NCBI RefSeq assembly: GCF_008329565.1
Contig: NZ_NPKT01000020.1
Coordinates: 59,511 to 123,510, forward strand
Source: Mycolicibacterium sp. P1-5
GTDB taxonomy: Bacteria; Actinomycetota; Actinomycetes; Mycobacteriales; Mycobacteriaceae
Length of the DNA stretch: 64,000 nt
Direction of reading: 5' to 3'
Every line of letters starts with the position of its first letter. The stretch's first letter is position 1. The position numbers and the translations under genes were made by a program. Below are positions 52,725 through 60,630 of the stretch, in pieces. The notes beneath the pieces are model-generated. The model made no database searches. It saw only the letters and a program-made list of their open reading frames with translations, and was not told the DNA's origin.

Positions 52725-52791
52725 GCTCTCCAGGGTAGGCGGGCTCACCCGGGTTGGTGCCCGGGCTCGGTACGTCGTGAGCGAACTGCAT

Positions 52792-53043
52792 TCACAGGTG
52801 TTCCATCGCCCGGGCCATCGCGGCGTATTCCAGGAATTCGTAGTGGGCGGTGTGGCACTGGTGGTCGACCCGAGCATGGTGAGCCGCTCGGCGGGCCGCG
52901 ATCCACCGCGAGACCATGCCCGCCCCGGCCGCGGGAGCGACGGTGGCCGCCGTCAGCATCCTGACTTCGTGCTCGGTGATCAGCATGGTCGGCTGGGTGT
53001 CGACGGCACGGGGCGTCGGACGGACAGGCGCGTGTATGGACAT
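52792..53043 (-). CDS. Small hypothetical protein, 83 aa
   Basis: The protein begins MSIHAPVRPTPRAVDTQPTM and has a short hydrophobic segment (MLTAATVAPAAGAGMVSRWI), which could be a single membrane helix, then a His-rich part (RRAAHHARVDHQCHTAHYEF). The start is well supported by GGGGGAT four bases before the ATG. I do not recognise a family. Its His-rich tail could bind metal, but that is speculative. It lies 67 bp upstream of the sirtuin on the same strand. Confidence 0.6.
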   Translation of the reverse strand: MSIHAPVRPTPRAVDTQPTMLITEHEVRMLTAATVAPAAGAGMVSRWIAARRAAHHARVDHQCHTAHYEFLEYAAMARAMEHL

Positions 53044-53161
53044 TTCGATCCCCCGATCTGTTCGGCCGGCGGTCTCCGGCCCCTAGGGGAAACGTACGAC
53101 TGCAGCCATGGATGAGAGCGAGTAGAGCCCTACTCGAAAACGGTGCGCAGCCGACGATGTG

Positions 53162-53641
53162 CTAGCTGGTCAGCGCTTGCGCCGATAGTTCTTTGAGCAT
53201 GGCATTGGCCCAACGCATTTGGCGCAGAGACTGGGGATGGCAGCGTTGCGAAAGATTGATCAGATCAACGTCTTTGGCGCCCTGGGCGCCCTGGGCGAGC
53301 AACTCCCAGTCCAATGAAACTCCCGCCGCCCGGCGGTGCAGGCGGCGCAGGTCGGCCAGCAACAGCAGTGCGGGCTCGGGGCGACGGCCGACCTTGTCCG
53401 ACACCCACTCTTGGGCCGACTCGGTGACCGCCCTGGTCCGCGGGTGTGGCCGCAGATTCACGTCGTACCGCTCTGCGGCATCGGCGATCAGTGCGATGTG
53501 TTCGCGTGACCACACCGACAGGTCCATAGCTGTGTGGTAGATGCCGTGATCGTTGTGATGGCGTGCCGCGATGGCGTCCAGCGAGCGCGCGAGCTTGGTT
53601 TCCGAACGGTGCAATTCACGCAACGCCCACCCGAGCTTCAT
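53162..53641 (-). CDS. Hypothetical protein coupled to the molybdoenzyme, 159 aa
   Basis: The predicted soluble, helical protein begins MKLGWALRELHRSETKLARS and contains AIAARHHNDHGIYHTAMDLSVW and LLLLADLRRLHRRAAGVSLDWELLAQGAQGAKD. It has many His residues and no signal peptide. ATG 53641 overlaps the stop of the molybdopterin oxidoreductase (ATGA), so it is translated with it. A haemerythrin-like or ferritin-like helical bundle is conceivable from the His/Asp pattern, but I cannot support a family. Confidence 0.65.
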   Translation of the reverse strand: MKLGWALRELHRSETKLARSLDAIAARHHNDHGIYHTAMDLSVWSREHIALIADAAERYDVNLRPHPRTRAVTESAQEWVSDKVGRRPEPALLLLADLRRLHRRAAGVSLDWELLAQGAQGAKDVDLINLSQRCHPQSLRQMRWANAMLKELSAQALTS

Positions 53642-56088
53642 CGACTGCCCCCTCCGGCAAGAACTTCCTCGGCTTGCGCCGCCGGTCCACCGACGGTGTC
53701 CGGCACCTCCGCGGAAACCGGCGCAGACGCAGTCGTGGTCGGGGCGGGGGCCGCTGACGTTGCCGCACCCACCTTGTGAACCTGTGCGGCCGCGGTCTTG
53801 AAGATCGGTTGCTTGGACACCGGGTCCCAGTCGGTGATCGTCAGCTCATTGGCGGCCCGGTGATGGCCGGTGCTTTCGGTGTCGCAATCCCAGTAGCCGT
53901 AGTGAAAGGGCACGAACACCACCCCGTCGCGGATACCGCTGATCCGGCACGGCGCGGTGACCGATCCCCGTGCAGTCGTCACTTCGACGACATCACCCTC
54001 GCTGATACCCAGCCGTTGACAATCGGAAGCGGACATACCGACCCACGGCTGCGGCGCGGCGTTCTGCAATTGCGGCGCCCGGCCGGTCTTGGTTCGGGTG
54101 TGGAATTGGTACAACGTGCGGCCGGTGATCAACACGAACGGCCGTTCCTCGGACGGAACCTCATGCGGCGGAACATATTCGGCTGCCTTGAGGATGGCTT
54201 TGCCGTCGGGGTTCATGGCCTTGTACTCGGAGACCTCCAGCGGTGCCCCGGTGATCAGGTCGCGGCCGTAGGACTCGCAGTACGACGGTGTCGCCCAGAA
54301 CTTGCCGTCGGCGTAGAGGCGTTCGGTGCCGTCGGGATTGTCGGCGTTGCAGGGCCATTGGATGCCGCCGGCGTCCCGCAGCTTGGCGTAGCTCAGGCCG
54401 GTGTAGTCACACGGTCGGCCCGCGCTGCAGCGCTTCCACGCCTCGAATGCCGACTCGGCGTCATGGAATGGCGGCAGTGGGCTGCCGTCCTTGTCGCGGA
54501 AATCCATCCGCCGCGCGTAGTCCAGGAAGATGTCGAGGTCAGGACGCGCCTGTCCGGGTGGGTCGATCGCCTTCTCGGACAGGTGCACGGTCCGGTCGAC
54601 GTTCGTGAAGGTGCCGGTCTTCTCCGCCCATCCCGCAGCAGGCAGCACGACGTCGGCCAGTTCGGTTGTCTCGGTGGGGAACATGTCCTGCACCACCAGG
54701 AAGAGGCGGTCCTGGGCCAGGATGCTGCGGATGCGGTCAAGCTCCGGCAGTGACACCGCCGGGTTGGTGGCGCTGACCCACAACATTCGCAGGCTGCCCT
54801 GCTCGGCGTAGCGGAACATCTGCATGGCGTGCGTCGGCGGTGCGTAGTGCGGAATCTGGTGCAATTCCAGGTTCCAAAGACGAGTCAGCTCGCCGATATG
54901 AGCGTCGTTGGACCAATTGCGGAAACCGGCCATATCGCCGTCGGCGCCGCACTCCCGGGTGTTCTCCGCGGTCGGCTGGCCGTTCATCTGCAACACTCCG
55001 CAGCCCGGCTTGCCGAGCATGCCGCGCAGGATGTGAATGTTGTTGACCTGGACGGCCGCTGCCGTTGCCTGGTTGGACTGGTAGAAGCCTTGCAGCACCG
55101 TGGACAGCAGCGCCTCGGCGGTGCCGATGATGCGGGCCGCCTCGCGGATGTCGGCGGCGGGGACACCACAGATCTGCGCGGATCGTTCGGGCGGAAATTC
55201 TGCGACCCGCTTGGTCAACTCTTCGACGCCCACCGCGTGATTGTCGACGTACGCCTGGTCGATCCACCCGTTGCGGACGATCTCGTGCAGCAGGCCGTTC
55301 ATCAACGCCACGTTAGTCCCCGGCAAGGGCGCCAGGTGCACGGTGGCGCGCCGGGCCACCGGGGTCAGCCGCGGATCCACGCAAATCAGCTTCGGCGGGT
55401 CCGCACCTTCCAGGCGGTCGAGCATCCGCATCCACAAGACGCTCTGGGTCTCGGCAACGTTGTGCCCGTAGAGCGCAATGACGTCGGCATGGTCCACGTC
55501 GGTGTACGAGCCGGGCTGCCCGTCACAGCCGAACGATTCCTTCAGGGCCGCCGCGGCGGTCGCTGTGCACAGCCTGGTGTTGCCGTCGACGTGATTGGTG
55601 CCGATCGCCCCGTGCGCAATCATCCCGAGCGTGTAGTACTCCTCGAGGAAGAGCTGTCCGGAGGTGTAGAAACCGATCGCGCTGGGTCCCTGCTCATCGA
55701 GGAGAGCCCGGGTGTGGTCGGCGATGCGATCCATCGCGGTGTCCCAGTCGGTTTCCACGAGTTCGCCGCCGACCCGGATCAGGGGAGTGGTGAGCCGGTC
55801 CGCCGACGCGTTGGCTTGCCAACCGAAGAGATCTTTGGTGTCGACCCGGCCGCGGTTGACCCGATCGTTGGGCCGGCCGCGAACGCCGGCGATGCGACCG
55901 TCGCGCACCGCAAGGTCCAGTCCGTCACCGTTCGAATGCAGGACCGACGCGGTGGGCACCCAGCGGTCTATCGGCTGCTGGTCAACATCGTCGGCGAGGT
56001 ACTCGTCGATCCGAGTGGGCCATTCTTGGCCGCGGCCATACGGTGTGCGGGCACCCCACGGTTCGGCGATCCTGTCTCGACGCGTCAC
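53638..56088 (-). CDS. Molybdopterin oxidoreductase lacking the N-terminal Fe-S cysteines
   Basis: The 816-residue protein is a bis-MGD molybdoenzyme of the assimilatory nitrate reductase/formate dehydrogenase type: DRLTTPLIRVGG near residue 98, CTATAAAALKESFG with the probable Mo-ligand Cys174, and ILRGMLGKPGCGVLQMNGQP. The cofactor-binding C-terminal domain shows LITGRTLYQFHTRTKTGR and VFVPFHYGYWD. Strikingly, residues 46-56 read PTASVLHSNGD where relatives carry a cysteine cluster, and there is no Cys before 174, so no N-terminal [4Fe-4S] cluster can form. A disordered Ala/Thr/Pro tail ends the protein. The start is GTG 56088. The substrate is unknown. It lies downstream of a cysteine hydrolase and upstream of a coupled helical protein. 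Confidence 0.88.
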   Translation of the reverse strand: MTRRDRIAEPWGARTPYGRGQEWPTRIDEYLADDVDQQPIDRWVPTASVLHSNGDGLDLAVRDGRIAGVRGRPNDRVNRGRVDTKDLFGWQANASADRLTTPLIRVGGELVETDWDTAMDRIADHTRALLDEQGPSAIGFYTSGQLFLEEYYTLGMIAHGAIGTNHVDGNTRLCTATAAAALKESFGCDGQPGSYTDVDHADVIALYGHNVAETQSVLWMRMLDRLEGADPPKLICVDPRLTPVARRATVHLAPLPGTNVALMNGLLHEIVRNGWIDQAYVDNHAVGVEELTKRVAEFPPERSAQICGVPAADIREAARIIGTAEALLSTVLQGFYQSNQATAAAVQVNNIHILRGMLGKPGCGVLQMNGQPTAENTRECGADGDMAGFRNWSNDAHIGELTRLWNLELHQIPHYAPPTHAMQMFRYAEQGSLRMLWVSATNPAVSLPELDRIRSILAQDRLFLVVQDMFPTETTELADVVLPAAGWAEKTGTFTNVDRTVHLSEKAIDPPGQARPDLDIFLDYARRMDFRDKDGSPLPPFHDAESAFEAWKRCSAGRPCDYTGLSYAKLRDAGGIQWPCNADNPDGTERLYADGKFWATPSYCESYGRDLITGAPLEVSEYKAMNPDGKAILKAAEYVPPHEVPSEERPFVLITGRTLYQFHTRTKTGRAPQLQNAAPQPWVGMSASDCQRLGISEGDVVEVTTARGSVTAPCRISGIRDGVVFVPFHYGYWDCDTESTGHHRAANELTITDWDPVSKQPIFKTAAAQVHKVGAATSAAPAPTTTASAPVSAEVPDTVGGPAAQAEEVLAGGGSR

Positions 56089-56124
56089 GAAATCCGGCTA
56101 CCCGCGACGGGGGCCGACAAACGC

Positions 56125-56664
56125 TCAGGGCAGACACTTCGCCGCGGACACGATCTCGGCGCTCATGTTGCGTTCCATCATCGCCACGGCCGCCACGCCG
56201 AGTTCGGCATCGATGTGGGCGACCGCGTCTTCGGGCACCACCACCGCGTAGTGGCGGACATAGGCGTCCAGGGCGCTGTAGAGGATGCACTGTTCGGTGA
56301 CCTGGCCGGTGAGGATCACCCGCTCGACCTCAAGCCGGGTCAACAAATAGTCCAGCGGAGTGGCGTAGAAGGCGCTGTGTCGAACCTTCGTCATCACCCG
56401 GGCCCCCTCATGGGGGGCGATCGGGCGGACCAGATCCGGGCGGTCACCGTCGAGTGCGGCTCGGATCAGGTCGCTGGGCTCCGCTGTGAAATCGCCATAG
56501 TTGTCGTTGACATAGATCAGCTCGACATCGTCGCGGCCTCTGGCGCCGTCGATCAGTCCGGCGAGGGGTTCGACGATCTCGGCGACGTTGCCGGCCAGCA
56601 CGTCAGCGTCGGGATGCTGGTAGGCGTTGAGCATGTCGACCACCAGAAGTGCAGTTTTGGCCAT
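56125..56664 (-). CDS. Isochorismatase-family cysteine hydrolase
   Basis: The 179-residue protein has the family catalytic triad Asp10 (LLVVDMLNAY), Lys93 (VMTKVRHSAF) and Cys126 (VTEQCILYSAL). Members hydrolyse isochorismate, nicotinamide, N-carbamoyl compounds or peroxyureidoacrylate; which applies is not clear from the sequence. It could be a nicotinamidase-like enzyme because nadE is divergent 99 bp away, but its operon partner is the molybdoenzyme 36 bp downstream. ATG 56664 is chosen because upstream in-frame sequence is antisense to nadE. Confidence 0.88.
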   Translation of the reverse strand: MAKTALLVVDMLNAYQHPDADVLAGNVAEIVEPLAGLIDGARGRDDVELIYVNDNYGDFTAEPSDLIRAALDGDRPDLVRPIAPHEGARVMTKVRHSAFYATPLDYLLTRLEVERVILTGQVTEQCILYSALDAYVRHYAVVVPEDAVAHIDAELGVAAVAMMERNMSAEIVSAAKCLP

Positions 56665-56763
56665 GGCACGGCGGTTACCCGTTCCCGGACGGGAGACACG
56701 CCTGACGAGGCCCAAGGGGTGGTTGCCGTTTCCGCGGCGGGGATGACGGGCAACAATGGGGCC

Positions 56764-58806
56764 ATGGATTTCTACTCCGCCTACCGGCACGGGTTCGTGC
56801 GGGTGGCCGCCTGCACGCATCGCACGGTGCTGGCGGACCCCGCAGCCAATGCGGAGTCGGTGCTGCGGATCGCGCGGGAAAGCCACGACGACAGCGTCGC
56901 GGTGACGGTGTTCCCCGAGCTCACGCTGTCGGGCTACTCGATCGAGGACATCCTCCTGCAGGACTCCCTTCTGGATGCCGTCGAGGACGCCCTGCTCGAT
57001 GTCGTCGCGGCGTCGGCTGACCTGTTCGGTCTGTTGGTGGTCGGTGCGCCACTGCGGTATCTGCATCGCATCTACAACACCGCGGTGATCATCCACCGCG
57101 GTGCGGTGCTCGGCGTGGTGCCGAAGTCGTACCTGCCGAACTACCGCGAGTTCTACGAACGTCGTCAGGTCGCGGCGGGCGACGACGTGTACGGCACGAT
57201 CCGCATCGGGAATGCCGATGTGCCCTTCGGTCCGGATCTGCTTTTTGCCGCCGACGACGTGCAGGGGCTGGTGCTGCACGTCGAAATCTGCGAGGACATG
57301 TTCGTGCCGATCCCGCCGAGCGCCGACGCTGCGCTGGCGGGCGCGACGGTGCTGGCCAACCTCTCCGGGAGTCCGATCACGATCGGGCGCGCGGAGGACC
57401 GCAAGCTGCTGGCCCGTTCGGCATCCGGACGCTGCCTGGCGGCCTATATCTACGCCGCGGCCGGCGAGGGGGAGTCCAGTACCGATCTGGCCTGGGACGG
57501 CCAGACGATGATCTACGAAAACGGCCGCCTGCTGGCCGAATCCGAACGGTTCCCGAAGGGGGAACGGCGCTCGGTCGCCGACGTCGACCTGGACCTTTTG
57601 CGTTCTGAGCGTCTCCGGATGGGCACCTTCGACGACAACCGACGCCACCATCAGGACCGTCTGAAGTCGTTCCGGCGCATCGGTTTCCAGCTCGACCCAC
57701 CGAGTGGCGACATCGGGTTGAAGCGGGAGGTGGAGCGGTTCCCCTTCGTGCCGAGCGATCCCCTTCGGCTGGAACAGGATTGCTACGAGGGCTACAACAT
57801 CCAGGTCGCCGGTCTCGAGCAGCGACTGCGCGCGCTCAGCTACCCGAAGGTCGTGATCGGCGTCTCCGGTGGACTGGACTCGACGCACGCCCTCATCGTC
57901 GCCGCCCGTGCGATGGACCGGGAGGGCCGGCCGCGCAGCGACATCCTGGCGTTCACGCTGCCGGGGTTTGCGACCGGTGACCGAACCAAGAGCAACGCGA
58001 TCAAGCTCTCGGAGGCCTTGGGGGTCACGTTCGCCGAGCTCGACATCCGGGACACCGCCAAGCTGATGCTGACCGAGATCGGCCACCCCTTCGCCCGCGG
58101 TGAGAAGGTCTACGACGTCACCTTCGAGAACGTTCAGGCCGGTCTGCGCACCGACTATCTGTTCCGAATCGCCAACCAGCGCGGCGGCATAGTCTTGGGA
58201 ACCGGTGACCTTTCCGAGCTTGGCCTGGGCTGGTCGACCTACGGTGTCGGCGATCAGATGTCGCACTACAACGTCAACGGCGGTGTACCGAAAACCCTTA
58301 TCCAGCATCTGATCCGGTGGGTTATCCGGTCCGGGCAGTTCGAGGACGAGGTCGGCGCGATCCTGCAGTCGGTGCTCGACACCGAGATCACACCGGAACT
58401 GGTGCCGACCGGCGAGGACGAGGAAATCCAGAGCAGCGAAGCCAAAGTGGGCCCGTACTCACTGCAGGACTTCTCACTGTTCCAGGTGTTGCGGTACGGA
58501 TTTCGGCCGTCCAAGATCGCGTTCCTGGCCTGGCACGCCTGGAGCGATCCCAACAGCGGCAGCTGGCCGCCGGGCTTCCCTGAAGGCAAGCGTCCGGCCT
58601 ACTCCCTGAAGGAGATTCGACACTGGCTTGGGGTCTTCGTGCAGCGGTACTACTCGTTCAGCCAGTTCAAGCGTTCGGCATTGCCGAACGGACCCAAGGT
58701 GTCCCACGGCGGATCGCTGTCGCCGCGTGGCGATTGGCGGGCTCCGTCGGACATGTCGGCCCGGATCTGGCTGGCCGAGATCGAGCAGGAGATTCCCCAA
58801 GAGTGA
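56764..58806 (+). CDS. nadE: Glutamine-dependent NAD+ synthetase
   Basis: The 680-residue two-domain enzyme makes NAD+ from deamido-NAD with ammonia from glutamine. The N-terminal nitrilase-type glutaminase has the triad Glu52 (FPELTLSGYS), Lys121 (VVPKSYLPNY) and Cys176 (VEICEDMF). The C-terminal synthetase has the P-loop GVSGGLDSTHAL and LGTGDLSELGLGWSTYG. Length and residue numbers match the M. tuberculosis enzyme. The long open frame upstream of ATG 56764 is antisense to the molybdoenzyme and not part of the gene. Confidence 0.97.
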   Translation: MDFYSAYRHGFVRVAACTHRTVLADPAANAESVLRIARESHDDSVAVTVFPELTLSGYSIEDILLQDSLLDAVEDALLDVVAASADLFGLLVVGAPLRYLHRIYNTAVIIHRGAVLGVVPKSYLPNYREFYERRQVAAGDDVYGTIRIGNADVPFGPDLLFAADDVQGLVLHVEICEDMFVPIPPSADAALAGATVLANLSGSPITIGRAEDRKLLARSASGRCLAAYIYAAAGEGESSTDLAWDGQTMIYENGRLLAESERFPKGERRSVADVDLDLLRSERLRMGTFDDNRRHHQDRLKSFRRIGFQLDPPSGDIGLKREVERFPFVPSDPLRLEQDCYEGYNIQVAGLEQRLRALSYPKVVIGVSGGLDSTHALIVAARAMDREGRPRSDILAFTLPGFATGDRTKSNAIKLSEALGVTFAELDIRDTAKLMLTEIGHPFARGEKVYDVTFENVQAGLRTDYLFRIANQRGGIVLGTGDLSELGLGWSTYGVGDQMSHYNVNGGVPKTLIQHLIRWVIRSGQFEDEVGAILQSVLDTEITPELVPTGEDEEIQSSEAKVGPYSLQDFSLFQVLRYGFRPSKIAFLAWHAWSDPNSGSWPPGFPEGKRPAYSLKEIRHWLGVFVQRYYSFSQFKRSALPNGPKVSHGGSLSPRGDWRAPSDMSARIWLAEIEQEIPQE

Positions 58807-58823
58807 CTCGTCGGCGCGGGTGG

Positions 58824-59645
58824 CTACAACCTGCCGTCGATGCGCAGAACCGGATGCACCCAGTCCGGCGAGCGCCGTTCTTTGAATGCCATGAATCCCT
58901 CGATGGATTCGGGCGATCCGAGGCTGCGCTGCATCCCAATCCGGTCATAGAGCCCGAGGTAGTTGTCGATGCTGGACTTCACCACCGACCGCGCAACCGG
59001 AGCGGTGCGACAGGACTGGGCGAGGATCTCTCGCGCCGACTCGGCCAGTTCGTCGTGCGGAACCACCCGGGCGACCATGCCCCAATCGAGCGCCTCCTCG
59101 GCGCTGAGCGTCCGACCGGTGAACATCAGGTCGCGGGTCCGGACCGGACCGATCAGCCGGGCGAGCATCTGGCTGTAGTACGTGTCGGCGATGCCGCGAT
59201 AGAGCTCGGGCACCCGGAACGTCGCGCGGTCGCTGACCACCGCCATGTCGGCGCATAGCGCGATCTGCAGCCCGCCGCCCTGGCACAGCCCGTTGACTGC
59301 GGCCACCACCGGCTTGGCGGACTGCCGCAGCGTGTCGAAGGGCAGCGCGTCCATCCCGAGCGCCGCCCCGAAGGTCAGCCAGTTGTCGGCCCCGCCGCCG
59401 CCCATGTCACCGCCGGGTGCGAACACGTCGCCGGTGCCGGTGATCAGGAGGCCGGCCAGCTCCGGGTCCGACCCGACGTGGTTGACCGCGTACTTGATGC
59501 CGAAGTACATCGCCGGCGTCATCGCGTTGCGCGCCTCGGGGCGGTCCAGGGTGCACACGCCGAAGGCGCCTTCCCGGCTGAACTTCAGGAACGGTGTGCC
59601 GAGCCAGTCACCCTCGGGCGGTCTGGGAGCGTCGCTGTGTGTCAT
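58824..59645 (-). CDS. Enoyl-CoA hydratase/isomerase family protein
   Basis: The 273-residue crotonase-fold protein shows FGVCTLDRPEARNAMTP, the oxyanion-hole segments LLITGTGDVFAPGGDMGGG and AAVNGLCQGGGLQIALCADM, FRVPELYRGIADTYYSQML and TGRTLSAEEALDWGMV. The catalytic Glu expected after the second oxyanion segment is not obvious, since the segment FRVPELYRGI has Glu at the usual zone but a shifted pattern. It could act in fatty-acid or aromatic-acid beta-oxidation. It is convergent with nadE (17-bp gap) and follows the ribokinase remnant on the same strand. Confidence 0.88.
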   Translation of the reverse strand: MTHSDAPRPPEGDWLGTPFLKFSREGAFGVCTLDRPEARNAMTPAMYFGIKYAVNHVGSDPELAGLLITGTGDVFAPGGDMGGGGADNWLTFGAALGMDALPFDTLRQSAKPVVAAVNGLCQGGGLQIALCADMAVVSDRATFRVPELYRGIADTYYSQMLARLIGPVRTRDLMFTGRTLSAEEALDWGMVARVVPHDELAESAREILAQSCRTAPVARSVVKSSIDNYLGLYDRIGMQRSLGSPESIEGFMAFKERRSPDWVHPVLRIDGRL

Positions 59646-59678
59646 CGGATGCAGACTATCGCGCCAACCGTAACGGCT

Positions 59679-60529
59679 TCAGTATTGGGTGAGGGCATCG
59701 TCGATCGCCTCGCTGCGCGGTGCGCAATCGCCGGCGCCGGGGATCAGGGTTGCCAGCGCGCCCGCAGCGCACGCCCGCCGAAGGGCGCGGTCACGGCCGG
59801 TCAGCCAGGCGGACGCAAGCACACCCGCGAAGACATCACCCGCGCCGGTGGTGTCGACCGCCTCCACCTCGGGACCGGATATGTCGACAGCCCCGTCCGG
59901 GCTGCGGTAGGTCACACCCCGAGACCCACGCGTGACAATGAGATGTCTTGTGGGCCAATGCCAGTGCGGTTCCTCCGCCTCGTTGAGGATCACGACATCG
60001 GTGACGTCGGCCAGCTCGGCCAGGCCCGGGTCCGCGCTGACGGGGGAGGCGTTGACCATCACGGTCGCCCCGACCGAATGGGCTTCACGCGCGGCGGCCA
60101 CCGCCGTCGCGATCGGCACCTCCAACTGGACCAGCAGCAGCTCGCACCCGGCGATGATCCCGCGGGCGGCCGAACTCAGCGTCAGGTGCCCATTGGCGCC
60201 GGGCGCCACGGCGATCACGTTCTCGCCCTCATCGTCGACCAGAATCACCGCGCTGCCACTGGCAGACGACAGCTCCTCGACACCGTCCAGGCCGACACCG
60301 TTGGCTTTCAGGTGAGTCCGCAATTCGGCGCCGGCGGGGTCGGCGCCGACGAACTCCACACTGGCCCGGCGCGCGCGGCGGCCACGGCCTGATTCCCGCC
60401 CTTTCCGCCCGGTGCGGTCGCCACCGACGAGCTCAGAACCGTCTCCCCGGCCCGCGGCAGCGCGGTGACCAGGAAGACCTGATCGATGTTCACGCTGCCC
60501 ACTACACACACCCGTGTCACGGCATCCAC
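59679..60529 (-). pseudogene. rbsK: Ribokinase, broken by a frameshift
   Basis: Two frames on the complement together spell a ribokinase. The N-terminal half runs from ATG 60529 (TRVCVVGSVNIDQVFLV, APGGKGGNQAVAAARAG). The C-terminal half continues in another frame (ASVEFVGADPAGAELRTHLK to DTTGAGDVFAGVLASAWL with the catalytic Asp, then ATLIPGAGDCAP). The switch is at the GGG run complementary to 60365-60367, where one extra G would restore GASVEFVGA. About three residues (like FGD/VGD) also appear missing just after. Both halves remain otherwise well conserved, so the lesion is recent or a sequencing error. It is syntenic with Rv2436. Confidence 0.82.
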
Positions 60530-60617
60530 GTTAGTTTGCTACTTCCCCTCGCAAATGATTGACAAGATCTTTTGGGCAAGTTGAAAAAGTCGCCAACGTC
60601 AGTACTGGCACCCGTGT

Positions 60618-60630
60618 TAATTTGTCGCTG
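60618..60630 (+). promoter_or_regulatory. -10 element placed for a leaderless transcript of the repeat protein
   Basis: TAATTT (60618-60623) fits the mycobacterial TANNNT -10 motif and stands 6 bases before the GTG at 60630, so transcription would begin at the start codon. No ribosome binding site is visible, in keeping with a leaderless mRNA. The first three bases are also an in-frame TAA, so translation cannot start further upstream. Confidence 0.45.

Noticed and set aside
56665..58308. N-terminal extension of the isochorismatase-like frame to 727 codons
   Set aside because: The extension is antisense to nadE; the real protein starts at ATG 56664 with the family N-terminus.
54829..58806. 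Continuous 1,325-codon open frame on the plus strand
   Set aside because: Only the part from ATG 56764 is nadE; the upstream part is antisense to the molybdoenzyme, has no family resemblance, and is open only because of high GC content.
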